NCBI GenBank assembly: GCA_947478725.1
Contig: CANJWZ010000022.1
Coordinates: 1 to 64,000, forward strand
DNA: 64,000 nucleotides
From: Comamonadaceae bacterium
GTDB taxonomy: Bacteria > Pseudomonadota > Gammaproteobacteria > Burkholderiales > Burkholderiaceae_C
Direction: 5' to 3'
Part shown: piece after piece, positions 1 through 9,444 of the stretch
How the letters are laid out: every line of letters starts with the position of its first letter
Numbering within the stretch: the first letter of the stretch is position 1
Position numbers and translations under genes: made by a program
Notes under the pieces: generated by a model
Seen by the model: the letters and a program-made list of their open reading frames with translations, nothing else
What the model was told of the DNA's origin: nothing
Database searches by the model: none

Positions 1-767
1 CGCGGGCTGGCCCCAAAGGTGATGAAGCGGGCGAGCTCTTTCATGCCGTGCCTGTCTGGGTCACGCGTTGCGGACACCAACTGGACCGCATACTGCACCA
101 GCGATGGGTCGACATACACCTGACGGCACTGGGCTTGCAGATCAGCCAGTTGCGCGGTAGTGGCCACGGCAGACACCGCCACGGCTGGCCCGATCACGCG
201 CTGCACAATCACAAATTCTTCTTCATTCGTCGGGTAATCGACCAGAACCTTCATCATGAAGCGGTCCACCTGCGCTTCGGGCAGCGGGTAGGTGCCCTCG
301 GTTTCAATCGGGTTCTGTGTGGCCATCACCAGAAAGGGCGAGGGCACCTTGTGTGTCACGCCAGCAATCGTGACTTGCCTTTCCTGCATCACCTCCAGCA
401 AAGCGCTTTGCACCTTGGCCGGTGCACGGTTGATTTCGTCAGCCAGCAGCAGGTTGGTGAACACCGGGCCGAGTGAGGTACTGAACTCGCCGGTTTTCTG
501 GTTGTAAATGCGCGTGCCAATCAAATCCGCGGGCACCAAATCGGGCGTGAACTGGATGCGTTTGAAGTCGCCCGTGACAGTATTGGCCAGCGTTTTGACG
601 GTGAGTGTTTTGGCCAGCCCCGGCACGCCTTCGACCAGCAAGTGGCCCTGGGCGAGGATGGCGACCATCACGCGCTCCAAAAACTTGTCTTGTCCGACGA
701 CGACGCGTTTGACTTCGTAGAGGATTTGCTCCATGAGCTGGGCCGTGTTTTGGTTCGTGTCTTGCAT
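1..767 (-). CDS. MoxR-family AAA+ ATPase (3' end outside window)
   Basis: Partial: the ATG is at 765-767 and the frame runs off the left edge after about 255 residues. The translation shows the MoxR-type Walker A (GVPGLAKT, near residue 50) and Walker B (LLLADEINRAP), followed by the TQNPIETEGTYPLPEAQ block that is nearly invariant in MoxR proteins. MoxR ATPases act as chaperone-like remodelling factors and are usually followed by a DUF58/VWA-domain gene, which would lie outside the window. The gene for a trypsin-like protease starts a little upstream on the same strand, so both may be co-transcribed. The family call is secure; the target is unknown. Confidence 0.95.
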   Translation of the reverse strand, partial: MQDTNQNTAQLMEQILYEVKRVVVGQDKFLERVMVAILAQGHLLVEGVPGLAKTLTVKTLANTVTGDFKRIQFTPDLVPADLIGTRIYNQKTGEFSTSLGPVFTNLLLADEINRAPAKVQSALLEVMQERQVTIAGVTHKVPSPFLVMATQNPIETEGTYPLPEAQVDRFMMKVLVDYPTNEEEFVIVQRVIGPAVAVSAVATTAQLADLQAQCRQVYVDPSLVQYAVQLVSATRDPDRHGMKELARFITFGASP

Positions 768-792
768 GGGTGTGTTTTTTGAAGATAAAAAG

Positions 793-1686
793 TTAAAAAG
801 GCGGCATGCCGACAGCCGACGCGGCGTTCTCGATGGGAACCGCAAAACCGATGCCCACAAACGTGCGCTGCTGGTTCGGGTTGTAAATGGCGGTGACGAT
901 GCCCACCACCTCACCGTCCATCGTGACCAGGGGCCCGCCGGAATTGCCGGGGTTGGCGGCGGCATCAAATTGAATCAGGTTGCGCATCTCTTGCTGGCCT
1001 TCTGGCGAGCGGAACGTTCGCTTCAGGCCCGACACAATACCGCTGGATGCAGACGGCCCGATACCGAACGGGTAGCCGACCGCCATCACCTGATCGCCGG
1101 GCCGCAAGTCGGCCGTCGAGCGCATGGTCGCGGCAATCATGTCGTCGGGAATTTTGTGGGCCTGCAGCACGGCCAGGTCGTTTTCGGGCTGCGCGCCGGT
1201 GATGGAGGCGGTGGTTGTCAGGCCGTCAGCAAAAGTGATCTGGATGGTTTCAGCGCCTTGCACCACATGCAAATTGGTGAGAATGATGCCTTTGTCAACA
1301 ATCACCACGCCGGTGCCCACACTGCGCTCGGACGACTCGCCGTTCTTGTCTTTGACGTAACCGACCACCCGCACCACCGAGGGACTGATCAGGTCATAGG
1401 CTTTGGCCGCCGCCGAAGGAAGCTGGGTGGTTTCCAGGGTTTTCAACACCGCTGCATTGATGTCTTCCTGGGTCAGCTTGCGCTCGCCCTGCGTTCTGTA
1501 AACCAGACTTGCCGTCAGCAGCAAGGCCAGCAAGCCCACCACTGACCAGAGCAGATGTAGCTGCTTGTCAGCAAGTCGCTTGCGCAGCGCCGACATTCGC
1601 CAACGGCTTGGGGTAACCTCGGCAGGCACCGGACTGACTGCGGGTTGTGCTGAGGCAGATCTGCTGTAAAGCGCGGGTCTTTTCAT
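793..1686 (-). CDS. Membrane-anchored trypsin-like serine protease (S1C, HtrA-like, no PDZ)
   Basis: I chose the ATG at 1686; the frame also extends to a GTG at 1722, but the ATG has a better upstream context. An N-terminal basic stretch is followed by one membrane segment (near residues 40-60), then a trypsin-like domain with the catalytic triad visible as NLHVVQ (His), NDLAVL (Asp) and NPGNSGGPL (Ser). The protein ends shortly after the protease domain, so the PDZ domain of DegP/DegS is absent. It is probably a periplasm-facing, inner-membrane-anchored protease; the substrate is unknown. It lies 25 bp upstream of the MoxR gene on the same strand. Confidence 0.85.
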   Translation of the reverse strand: MKRPALYSRSASAQPAVSPVPAEVTPSRWRMSALRKRLADKQLHLLWSVVGLLALLLTASLVYRTQGERKLTQEDINAAVLKTLETTQLPSAAAKAYDLISPSVVRVVGYVKDKNGESSERSVGTGVVIVDKGIILTNLHVVQGAETIQITFADGLTTTASITGAQPENDLAVLQAHKIPDDMIAATMRSTADLRPGDQVMAVGYPFGIGPSASSGIVSGLKRTFRSPEGQQEMRNLIQFDAAANPGNSGGPLVTMDGEVVGIVTAIYNPNQQRTFVGIGFAVPIENAASAVGMPPF

Positions 1687-1772
1687 CGGTGCACCTGTAA
1701 CAATGAGCATCAACCGTATCACGATTTTTGAATCTTTGCACCTGACTTTGACATTCGCAACCCCATGAACAA

Positions 1773-2639
1773 ATGAGCTTCTGGATTGACACCCATTGCC
1801 ACCTGGACGCGCCCGAGTTGGGCGGCGACCTGGCAGAAGTGGCAGCGCGTGCGCTGGCAGCCGGGGTCAGGCATTGCGTCCTGCCGGCTGTCCATGTGGG
1901 CAATTTTAACGAGGTCCGCGAGGTCGCAGGGCGCTTCGGCTACAGCTACGCGCTGGGCATTCACCCCTTGTGTGTGCCCCAGGCAAACGAAGCGGACTTA
2001 AAAAGACTGGATCAGGAACTGACCTTGCGGCAGTCAGACCCACGATTGGTGGCTGTCGGTGAAATGGGTCTTGATTATTTTGTGCCTGAACTGCAAACAA
2101 GCCCGATGCGCGAGCGGCAGGCGTTTTTCTACCGGGAACAGCTCAAGCTGGCCAAAAAACACCAAATGCCCGTCGTCCTGCATGTGCGCCGCTCGGCAGA
2201 CAGACTGCTCAAGTATTTGCGTGAACTGGCGCCCAGTGGCGGCTGGCACGGTATTGCCCACGCCTTCAACGGCAGCCACCAGCAGGCTGAAGAATTCATC
2301 AAACTGGGCTTCAAACTTGGTTTTGGCGGCGCGGTCACTTTTGAAACCGCCCTGCAATTGCGGCGGTTAGCGCTTGAGCTGCCTTTAACCGCGCTGGTGA
2401 TGGAGACTGATTCGCCGGACATTCCCCCGCACTGGCTGTACACCACGGCCAGCGAGCGGGCATTGGGAACACCCCAAGGCCGCAACCAGCCTGCCGAGCT
2501 GCCCCGCATTGCCCAGCAGGTGGCAGATCTGCGCGCCATGCCGCTCATGGAATTGGCCGACGCCACCACCGCCAATGCCCTGCAAGCCCTGCCGAAGCTG
2601 GCTGGACTGCTTGAACATGCTGAAAAAGACCGTTTTTAG
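1773..2639 (+). CDS. TatD-family metal-dependent hydrolase
   Basis: This is a 288-residue TIM-barrel amidohydrolase of the TatD/YcfH/YjjV type (metal-dependent DNase or phosphoesterase). Metal ligands are visible: the HxH pair at residues 8 and 10 (DTHCHLD), the bridging Glu in VGEMGLD, His in VLHVRR, His in HAFNGS and the late Asp in METDSPD. Length matches the family. It is divergent from the protease gene, with under 90 bp between starts. The biological substrate cannot be read from sequence. Confidence 0.92.
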   Translation: MSFWIDTHCHLDAPELGGDLAEVAARALAAGVRHCVLPAVHVGNFNEVREVAGRFGYSYALGIHPLCVPQANEADLKRLDQELTLRQSDPRLVAVGEMGLDYFVPELQTSPMRERQAFFYREQLKLAKKHQMPVVLHVRRSADRLLKYLRELAPSGGWHGIAHAFNGSHQQAEEFIKLGFKLGFGGAVTFETALQLRRLALELPLTALVMETDSPDIPPHWLYTTASERALGTPQGRNQPAELPRIAQQVADLRAMPLMELADATTANALQALPKLAGLLEHAEKDRF

Positions 2640-2658
2640 GTGTATTTTGTGTATTTTC

Positions 2659-2708
2659 AGGCTGTAGGCCAATCAAAATATATTCGGGCAGCTATTATAT
2701 AAATAGCA
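2659..2708 (+). repeat. AT-rich mini-repeat, copy 1 (intergenic)
   Basis: It lies between tatD and the spermidine-synthase-like gene. The layout is a GGC..TAGGCCAAT left part, an A-rich middle, GGGC, and a right end formed by the inverted AGCTATT..AATAGCAA. The same layout recurs in the copies near 33.2 kb and 48.4 kb and, less exactly, at six other places. Confidence 0.75.
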
Positions 2709-2741
2709 ACTATGTGCTTGCTTTAAACACCAGAACCTACT

Positions 2742-3509
2742 TTGACCGACAAAAAATCAAGCCCCACCTCACCGACCATGCCCGAAGTCAACTTCTCCGA
2801 CTACGGCGATGTGCGTTACCTGCACCTGGGTACCCTGTGGGTACAAGGATCCATGCTGCTCGACGAGCCCTATGAGATCGAGCTGGAGTACGTGCAGCGC
2901 ATGATGGCGGGGCTGCTGTTTTTTGAGCCCCTTGCCGTGCCCAAGCTGCGCGCCATGCAGTTGGGCCTGGGCGCAGCCACACTGACCAAGTTTTGCCATA
3001 AAAAGCTGCGCATGACCACCACGGCCATTGAGATCAACCCGCAGGTCATCACCGCGTGCCGCACCTGGTTCAAGCTGGCCAAAGACGACCAACGGCTGAC
3101 CGTGATCCAGGCCGATGCTGGACTGGAAATTCAAAAACCGCAGCATATTGAAACGGTTGACATGCTGCATGTCGATTTGTACGACCATGAGGCCGCCGCC
3201 CCGGTGCTGGACAGCCAGGCGTTTTATGACCACTGCTATCAGTTGCTGGCTGAAAACGGTGTGATGACCGTCAACCTGTTTGGCCGCAACGCCAGCTACG
3301 AGAAGTCTCTGAGCAAAATAGCCGAAGCCTTTGGCCCGCAGGCGGTGTGGGCTTTCACCCCGACCAAAGAAGGCAATACCGTGGTGCTGGCCCAGCGCGA
3401 GCCAACCCGGCCCGAGCGGGATGATTTGCTGCTCAAGGCCTCTGACATTGAGTCGCGCTGGGGCTTGCCTGCCAAAAAGTGGCTACGGCTTTTCAAGCCC
3501 TTGACGTGA
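2742..3509 (+). CDS. Spermidine synthase-like methyltransferase-fold protein
   Basis: The open frame starts with TTG at 2742; an ATG at 2778 is a possible alternative. The 255-residue product has the spermidine-synthase (SpeE-like) Rossmann fold: motif I as MQLGLGAATLTKF near residues 75-85, an acidic strand end (AIEINPQVI), and VDMLHVDLYDHEAAAP at the position of the SpeE DxxDP-type loop. It is shorter than classical SpeE and lacks the N-terminal beta domain, so aminopropyl transfer is not assured. It is followed closely by the gspE-like gene on the same strand, and the two may be co-transcribed. Confidence 0.75.
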   Translation: MTDKKSSPTSPTMPEVNFSDYGDVRYLHLGTLWVQGSMLLDEPYEIELEYVQRMMAGLLFFEPLAVPKLRAMQLGLGAATLTKFCHKKLRMTTTAIEINPQVITACRTWFKLAKDDQRLTVIQADAGLEIQKPQHIETVDMLHVDLYDHEAAAPVLDSQAFYDHCYQLLAENGVMTVNLFGRNASYEKSLSKIAEAFGPQAVWAFTPTKEGNTVVLAQREPTRPERDDLLLKASDIESRWGLPAKKWLRLFKPLT

Positions 3510-3546
3510 GTGGTGAACGGGGCGGTGATGCGTTAAAGTCCAAACC

Positions 3547-5343
3547 ATGAGCGCCACCCCCAGCACGTCACCGCGTCAAGCCGCCAGCACGCCGCATGCG
3601 GGCCCGCTGGACTGGCGCAAGCTGGTCGAGTGGCTAAGCCAAGATGGCGTGATCAGCATCGCCGAGGCGACCCGCACCATCACCCGCTGCTCACAGGCCC
3701 AAAGCGCTCAGGCACCGCTGGTTCGGTTAGCCAGCGTCAGCATGACCCGTGTGTCTGACGGCAAACCGCTGGACATTGAAACCATGACCCAGTGGCTGGC
3801 GGGGCGGGCCAAGCTCAACTACCTGCGGATTGACCCGCTCAAGGTCGATGTAGGCAAGGTGGCTGACAGCATGTCCGCCATCTACGCCGAGCGCCACAAG
3901 GTGCTGCCGGTGCAGGTCACACCCACTGAAGTGGTGGTTGCCACGTCCGAGCCCTTCATCACCGACTGGGTCGGTGAAGTCGAGCGTCAGGCCAAGCGCA
4001 GCGTGCGCCTGGTGGTCGCCAACCCGCTGGACATCACCAAGTACACGGCCGAGTTTTTCTCGCTGGCCAAATCGGTCAAGGCAGCCATCAAATCGGGCGG
4101 CAATGCAGGCGGTACCAGCTTTGAACAACTGGTGGAGCTCAACAAAACCAACAAGCCACTCGATGCCAACGACCAGGGCGTGGTGCAGGTGGTGGACTGG
4201 CTGTGGCAATACGCTTTTGACCAGCGGGCCAGCGACATCCATCTGGAGCCGCGCCGCGAACAGGGCGTGATCCGTTTTCGCATCGACGGCAAACTGCACC
4301 TGGTTTACCAGTTGCCCATGGCGGTGCACAGTGCCATGACAGCGCGCATCAAACTGCTGGGCCGCATGGACGTGGTTGAAAAACGACGTCCGCAAGACGG
4401 CCGCATCAAAACCCGCAACCCGCGTGGCGACGAGATTGAAATGCGTCTGTCCACACTGCCCACTGCGTTTGGCGAAAAAATGGTCATGCGCATTTTTGAC
4501 CCGGACTCCACCGCCAAGGACCTGGACGCGCTGGGCTTTGCCGACCATGACGCCAAGCGCTGGGAACAACTGGTGCAGCGGCCGCACGGCATCATTCTGG
4601 TGACCGGGCCAACCGGCTCCGGCAAAACCACCACGCTGTATTCAACGCTCAAACGCTTGGCCACCGAGGCGGTCAACGTCAGCACGGTTGAAGACCCGAT
4701 CGAGATGATTGAGCCCTCGTTTAACCAGACGCAGGTACAACCGCACCTTGACTTTGACTTCCCGGAAGGCCTGCGCGCCCTGATGCGGCAAGACCCGGAC
4801 ATCATCATGGTGGGCGAAATCCGTGACTTGCAAACTGCAGAAATGGCCGTGCAGGCCGCCTTGACAGGGCACCTGGTCTTCAGCACCCTGCACACCAACG
4901 ACGCGCCATCGGCTGTGTCGCGGCTGATGGAACTGGGGGTGCCGGCCTACCTCATCAACGCTACCTTGCTGGGTGTATTGGCCCAGCGCTTGGTGCGCAC
5001 GCTGTGTGGCAATTGCCGTGAAAAAGACGATGGCGCACCGCGCGAGGCGCTAACGGAACTCGTCAAACCGTGGCAGCTCAATGGTGGCTACCGGCCTTTT
5101 AAGCCTGTCGGCTGTGTCGACTGCCGACTAACGGGCTTCAAAGGCCGCTTGGGCCTGTATGAGCTGTTGACCGTGACAGAGGGCTTCAAGGACAAAGTGT
5201 CCAAAGAGCCCAGCATGGACGCCCTGCGCCGCCAAGCCGTGACGGACGGCATGCGGCCGCTGCGCCTGGCCGGGGCGCTTAAGGTCGCCGAGGGCTTGAC
5301 CACGATTGAGGAAATACTGGCCACGACGCCGCCGATGGCCTAG
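3547..5343 (+). CDS. GspE/PilB-family secretion/assembly ATPase
   Basis: This is a 598-residue traffic ATPase of the type II secretion/type IV pilus class. An N-terminal GspE-type domain is followed by the hexameric ATPase core: Walker A GPTGSGKTTT near residue 354, then the Asp box, a Walker B-like segment ending VGEIRDLQTAEMA and the His box (GHLVFSTLHTND). A tetracysteine zinc site follows (CGNC near 487 and CVDC near 523). No gspD, gspF or pilin genes lie nearby, so it either serves a machine encoded elsewhere or is an orphan paralogue. Confidence 0.92.
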   Translation: MSATPSTSPRQAASTPHAGPLDWRKLVEWLSQDGVISIAEATRTITRCSQAQSAQAPLVRLASVSMTRVSDGKPLDIETMTQWLAGRAKLNYLRIDPLKVDVGKVADSMSAIYAERHKVLPVQVTPTEVVVATSEPFITDWVGEVERQAKRSVRLVVANPLDITKYTAEFFSLAKSVKAAIKSGGNAGGTSFEQLVELNKTNKPLDANDQGVVQVVDWLWQYAFDQRASDIHLEPRREQGVIRFRIDGKLHLVYQLPMAVHSAMTARIKLLGRMDVVEKRRPQDGRIKTRNPRGDEIEMRLSTLPTAFGEKMVMRIFDPDSTAKDLDALGFADHDAKRWEQLVQRPHGIILVTGPTGSGKTTTLYSTLKRLATEAVNVSTVEDPIEMIEPSFNQTQVQPHLDFDFPEGLRALMRQDPDIIMVGEIRDLQTAEMAVQAALTGHLVFSTLHTNDAPSAVSRLMELGVPAYLINATLLGVLAQRLVRTLCGNCREKDDGAPREALTELVKPWQLNGGYRPFKPVGCVDCRLTGFKGRLGLYELLTVTEGFKDKVSKEPSMDALRRQAVTDGMRPLRLAGALKVAEGLTTIEEILATTPPMA

Positions 5344-5453
5344 CCATTGGGTTTGACCGGGCCAAAATGGCCTATAGGTGAAAGCCACATGGTAGCCAAC
5401 GGAAAATATGTGCACAATGCGGACATTCAATTTACCTACTGAGGAGAGCAGTT

Positions 5454-5942
5454 GTGAATATCAAGAGTCAAAAAGACTTTTTCTCCGGCCTCATGTTCAT
5501 GAGCGTCGGTGCGGCGTTTGCGTGGGGGGCCACCAAGTACAGCGTGGGCACTGGCGCGCGCATGGGCCCGGGTTACTTTCCCCTGATGCTCGGCGTGTTG
5601 CTGGCTATCCTGGGTGCGATCATCACTTTCAAGTCGCTGGTGGTTGAAACCACGGGCGGCGACAAAATCGGCTCCTGGGCCTGGAAACCACTGGTCTTTA
5701 TTATTCTGTCCAACCTGATTTTTGGTGTCGTGCTGGCCGGTTTGCCCAGCATCAAGCTGCCTGCGATGGGCATGATCGTCGGCATTTATGCGCTGACATT
5801 TATTGCCAGCATGGCCGAACCCGGCTGGAAAGTCAAAAACACCTTCATCCTGTCGACGATCCTGGCCGTTGGCAGTTACATCGCGTTTGTGGTGATTCTC
5901 AAGCTGCAGTTTCCAGTGTGGCCTGTTTTCTTCACACGTTAA
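5454..5942 (+). CDS. tctB: Tripartite tricarboxylate transporter TctB small membrane subunit
   Basis: The start is GTG at 5454, 8 bp after a strong ribosome site (GAGGAGAG). The product has 162 residues and four predicted membrane segments, the usual shape of TctB. It is followed 40 bp later by tctA. In the TTT family TctB and TctA form the membrane part of a sodium-coupled importer that needs a periplasmic TctC/Bug receptor. No receptor gene is adjacent; three orphan receptors occur further on in the window (24.9, 36.1 and 43.7 kb). Confidence 0.9.
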   Translation: MNIKSQKDFFSGLMFMSVGAAFAWGATKYSVGTGARMGPGYFPLMLGVLLAILGAIITFKSLVVETTGGDKIGSWAWKPLVFIILSNLIFGVVLAGLPSIKLPAMGMIVGIYALTFIASMAEPGWKVKNTFILSTILAVGSYIAFVVILKLQFPVWPVFFTR

Positions 5943-5982
5943 TGACCGGCCCATCACGAACACAGGCATCAAGGAATAAAAA

Positions 5983-7494
5983 ATGGATCTGCTTTCAAAT
6001 CTTGCGCTAGGTTTTGGCGTCGCGTTCACGCCCATCAACCTGCTCTACGCATTCGCTGGTTGCATGCTGGGCACCCTGATTGGGGTGCTGCCCGGCATTG
6101 GCCCGGTGGCCACCATCGCCATGCTGCTGCCAGCGACCTATGCGCTGCCGCCTGTGTCGGCGCTCATCATGCTGGCGGGTATTTATTACGGCGCACAGTA
6201 CGGCGGCTCCACCACCGCGATTTTGGTGAACTTGCCGGGCGAATCATCATCGGTCGTGACCTGTATTGACGGCTACCAGATGGCCCGAAAAGGCCGAGCA
6301 GGGCCGGCGCTTGCGGCAGCTGGCATGGGCTCGTTTTTCGCAGGTTGCGTGGGTACGCTGATCTTGGCTGCATTCGCACCACCTCTGACCGAATTGGCCT
6401 TCAAATTCGGTCCTGCCGAATACTTTGCATTGATGGTGCTGGGCTTGATCGGCGCTGTGGTGCTGGCGTCTGGCTCCTTGCTCAAAGCCATTTCCATGAT
6501 TGTGCTGGGCCTGCTGCTGGGCCTGGTCGGTACGGACGTGAACTCGGGTGTGGCCCGCTTCAGTTTTGATATTCCAGAACTGACCGATGGCATTGGCTTC
6601 GTGGTGATTGCTATGGGCGTGTTTGGTTATGGCGAGATCATCAGCAATCTGGCCACGCCTTCGGACGACCGTGAAGTGTTCACCGCCAAAGTGACCGGCC
6701 TGATGCCGACCAAGGAAGACTTCAAGAACATGGCCCCGGCCATGTTGCGCGGCACCGCCCTAGGTTCGATGCTGGGTATTTTGCCGGGCGGTGGTGCCTT
6801 GCTGGCGGCTTTCGCAGCTTATGCACTGGAAAAGAAAATCAAAATGAAGCCGGGCGAAGTCCCCTTCGGTCAGGGCAATATTCGTGGTGTGGCCGGCCCT
6901 GAGTCAGCCAACAACGCAGGCGCTCAGACCTCCTTTATCCCGCTGCTCACGCTCGGTATTCCACCCAACGCTGTGATGGCGTTGATGGTTGGCGCCATGA
7001 CGATTCACAACATCCAGCCCGGCCCACAGGTCATGACCAGCAACCCCCAGTTGTTCTGGGGCCTGATCGCCTCAATGTGGATTGGCAACGCGATGCTGAT
7101 CATTCTGAACCTGCCGCTGATCGGCATGTGGATCAAGCTGCTGACCGTGCCTTACCGCTATCTGTTCCCATCGATTGTGCTGTTCTGTGCGATTGGCGTG
7201 TATTCGACCAACAACAACGCTTTTGACATCTGGACGGTGGGCGCGTTTGGCGTGATCGGCTACCTGTTTGTCAAACTCGGCTGTGAGCCAGCACCCCTGC
7301 TGCTGGGTTTCATCTTGGGCCCGATGATGGAAGAAAATTTGCGCCGGGCGCTGCTGCTGTCCCGCGGCGACTGGAGCGTGTTTGTCACGCGTCCGCTGTC
7401 GGCTGGTTTGCTCGCCGCTGGCTTGCTGATGCTGATCATCGTGCTGTTGCCGTCCGTTAAAAATAAAAGGGAAGAGGCCTTCGTCGAAGAATGA
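5983..7494 (+). CDS. tctA: Tripartite tricarboxylate transporter TctA large permease
   Basis: The 503-residue product has about 12 hydrophobic segments and the two TctA signature regions: the N-terminal GVLPGIGPVATIAMLLP and the second GILPGGGALLAAFAAYALEKK, followed by GVAGPESANNAGAQTSFIPLLTLGIPP. The start is ATG, preceded by AAGGAATAAAAA. It follows tctB on the same transcript and ends at a clear hairpin terminator. The transported carboxylate cannot be predicted. Confidence 0.96.
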   Translation: MDLLSNLALGFGVAFTPINLLYAFAGCMLGTLIGVLPGIGPVATIAMLLPATYALPPVSALIMLAGIYYGAQYGGSTTAILVNLPGESSSVVTCIDGYQMARKGRAGPALAAAGMGSFFAGCVGTLILAAFAPPLTELAFKFGPAEYFALMVLGLIGAVVLASGSLLKAISMIVLGLLLGLVGTDVNSGVARFSFDIPELTDGIGFVVIAMGVFGYGEIISNLATPSDDREVFTAKVTGLMPTKEDFKNMAPAMLRGTALGSMLGILPGGGALLAAFAAYALEKKIKMKPGEVPFGQGNIRGVAGPESANNAGAQTSFIPLLTLGIPPNAVMALMVGAMTIHNIQPGPQVMTSNPQLFWGLIASMWIGNAMLIILNLPLIGMWIKLLTVPYRYLFPSIVLFCAIGVYSTNNNAFDIWTVGAFGVIGYLFVKLGCEPAPLLLGFILGPMMEENLRRALLLSRGDWSVFVTRPLSAGLLAAGLLMLIIVLLPSVKNKREEAFVEE

Positions 7495-7512
7495 CGCAGG
7501 CTGCATTTCACG

Positions 7513-7537
7513 AAAAGCACCTTCGGGTGCTTTTTTT
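7513..7537 (+). terminator. Rho-independent terminator after tctBA
   Basis: The stem AGCACC, loop TTCG and stem GGTGCT are followed by a run of seven T residues, 20 bp after the tctA stop. The UUCG tetraloop makes this a strong intrinsic terminator. Confidence 0.9.
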
Positions 7538-7792
7538 ATGGCCTTTGAAAATTGCCAACCACCTGCGCCACAATACATGAGCGAGAGCCCAGCATGTTCC
7601 TGAACCCCTCCCCCGAGCGCCAGGGCTTGCCGATAGCATGGCCATCCAACCTTGAGAGCATGTGCCATGCGGCGATCACCACCACGTTGACTGTCCGTAG
7701 GGCAGCGTAAGTTGTCGGGTGATGGCTCCGGCCTGGGCACAACAACGTTTTTGAAACCGGACGGCGAAGCGTTACTTTTTTCTTTCACCAGC

Positions 7793-9403
7793 ATGATGAA
7801 CTTCAATTTCAACAACCCTTACACCACCACCCGCACGCCGGTTTTTGCCCGCAATGTCGTGTCAACTTCGCACCCTTTGGCATCAACGGCCGGGCTTCGC
7901 ATGCGGCTGTTGGGTGGCAATGCTGTCGATGCGGCCATTGCTGCTGCGGCGACCATGACGGTTGTCGAGCCGGTCAGCAACGGCCTGGGCAGTGACTCGT
8001 TTTGTTTGATTTGGGACGGCAAAGAACTGCATGGCTTGAATGCATCGGGCCGGGCGCCTCAGGCTTGGACGCCCGATTACTTCAAACGCAAATACCCCGG
8101 CAGCATCGCTCCGCCCAAGCGCGGCATGGATGCCGTGACCGTGCCTGGCGCCGTGGCCAGTTGGGCCGCTTTGAGCGAGCGTTTTGGCAAGCTGCCCTTT
8201 GCCGAACTGATGCAACCGGCCATCGAGATTGCCGAGCGCGGCTATTTGCTGACGCCTGTGGTACAGGAAAAGTGGGCCGCGGCCACGCCTGAGTTGCAAG
8301 GCCTGCCCGGCTTTGCCAACAGCTTTTTGCCTTGGGGCCGCGCCCCGAATGTGGGTGAGTTGTTCAAGTTCAAGGCGGCCGCCAAAGGCCTTCGCACGAT
8401 AGCCGCGACCCGAGGCAAAGCACTGTACGGTGGCGAAATGGCCGCCGCGCTGGTCAAATTCTCAGAGGCCAACGGCGGCAGCCATGTGATCAAGGACTTT
8501 GCTGACTACCAACCCGAATGGGTCAAGCCGATCAGCAAGAATTACCGGGGCCATACCCTTCATGAGATTCCGCCCAACGGCCAGGGCATTGCTGCGCTGA
8601 TAGCGGTGGGCATTCTGGACAAGTTTGATCTGGCCAGCCTGGCGGTGGACGGCGTGGACTCGCAGCATTTGCAAATCGAAGCGATGAAACTGGCTTTTGC
8701 CGATGTCTACCGCTACGTAGGCGAGCCATCGTCCATGACGGTAACGCCCGAGCAAATGCTGGATGACGCTTATCTGGCCAGCCGTGCCAAACTGATTGAC
8801 ATGAAAAAGGCGCAGGATTTTGGTGCAGGCAATCCCGTCAGGGGCGGCACGATTTACCTCAGCACCGCCGATGAGGACGGCATGATGGTGAGCTTTATCC
8901 AAAGCAACTACATGGGTTTTGGTTCGGGTTGTGTGGAGCCTGAATTTGGCATCAGCCTGCAAAACCGCGGCCACGGTTTTAGTCTGGACGCAGGCCTGAA
9001 CCAGGTCGCGCCCGGCAAGCGGCCGTTTCACACCATCATTCCAGCCTTCGTGACCAAAGACGGCAAACCCGTGATGAGCTACGGCGTGATGGGGGCCAAC
9101 ATGCAGCCACAAGGCCACATGCAAACCCTGGTGCGCATGCTGGACTATGGCCAAAGCCCGCAGGCAGCCTGCGACGCACCGCGCTGGCGCTACAACGCAG
9201 GTTTTGAGATCAATGTGGAGTCAGCCATGAACCAGGCCACCGTGCAGGGACTCGCTGAACGGGGGCACCGAATGGAGGTGATCAATGACTCCTACCAGGA
9301 CTTTGGTGCCGGCCAGTTCATCTGGCTCGCGGGTGACCCGAAGGTAGAAGGTTACGTCGCGGCCAGTGATGCGCGGCGCGATGGCCAGGCGGTCGGATTT
9401 TGA
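7793..9403 (+). CDS. Gamma-glutamyltransferase-family protein (YwrD-like, Ntn hydrolase)
   Basis: I chose the adjacent ATG pair at 7793/7796; an upstream extension to 7712 is open but shows no conservation I recognise. About 536 residues. The N-terminal part has the GGT-type blocks GGNAVDAAIAAAATM and VEPVSNGLGSDSF. The expected autocatalytic Thr is residue 353, in NPVRGGT before IYLSTADEDG, which aligns with the first residue of the small subunit of classical GGT. No signal peptide is seen, so it is probably cytoplasmic and YwrD-like rather than a periplasmic glutathione hydrolase. The roughly 255 bp upstream hold no gene I can support. Confidence 0.88.
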   Translation: MMNFNFNNPYTTTRTPVFARNVVSTSHPLASTAGLRMRLLGGNAVDAAIAAAATMTVVEPVSNGLGSDSFCLIWDGKELHGLNASGRAPQAWTPDYFKRKYPGSIAPPKRGMDAVTVPGAVASWAALSERFGKLPFAELMQPAIEIAERGYLLTPVVQEKWAAATPELQGLPGFANSFLPWGRAPNVGELFKFKAAAKGLRTIAATRGKALYGGEMAAALVKFSEANGGSHVIKDFADYQPEWVKPISKNYRGHTLHEIPPNGQGIAALIAVGILDKFDLASLAVDGVDSQHLQIEAMKLAFADVYRYVGEPSSMTVTPEQMLDDAYLASRAKLIDMKKAQDFGAGNPVRGGTIYLSTADEDGMMVSFIQSNYMGFGSGCVEPEFGISLQNRGHGFSLDAGLNQVAPGKRPFHTIIPAFVTKDGKPVMSYGVMGANMQPQGHMQTLVRMLDYGQSPQAACDAPRWRYNAGFEINVESAMNQATVQGLAERGHRMEVINDSYQDFGAGQFIWLAGDPKVEGYVAASDARRDGQAVGF

Positions 9404-9416
9404 CCTTCAAAACCAC

Positions 9417-9443
9417 AAAACTCCTCTTTCGGAGTCGTTTTTA
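9417..9443 (+). terminator. Possible weak terminator after the ggt-like gene
   Basis: A 5 bp stem (ACTCC/GGAGT) with a TCTTTC loop is preceded by an A run and followed by CGTTTTT. The stem is short and the next gene's GTG lies 2 bp beyond, so termination is probably partial. Confidence 0.4.
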
Positions 9444-9444
9444 G

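Noticed and set aside
48..1545. Long plus-strand frames opposite the MoxR and protease genes
   Set aside because: They are antisense shadows; the minus frames carry clear Walker and protease motifs.
7536..7745. Minus-strand frame of 69 codons in the tctA-ggt gap
   Set aside because: No recognisable domain, no convincing start; the gap more likely holds the ggt promoter region.
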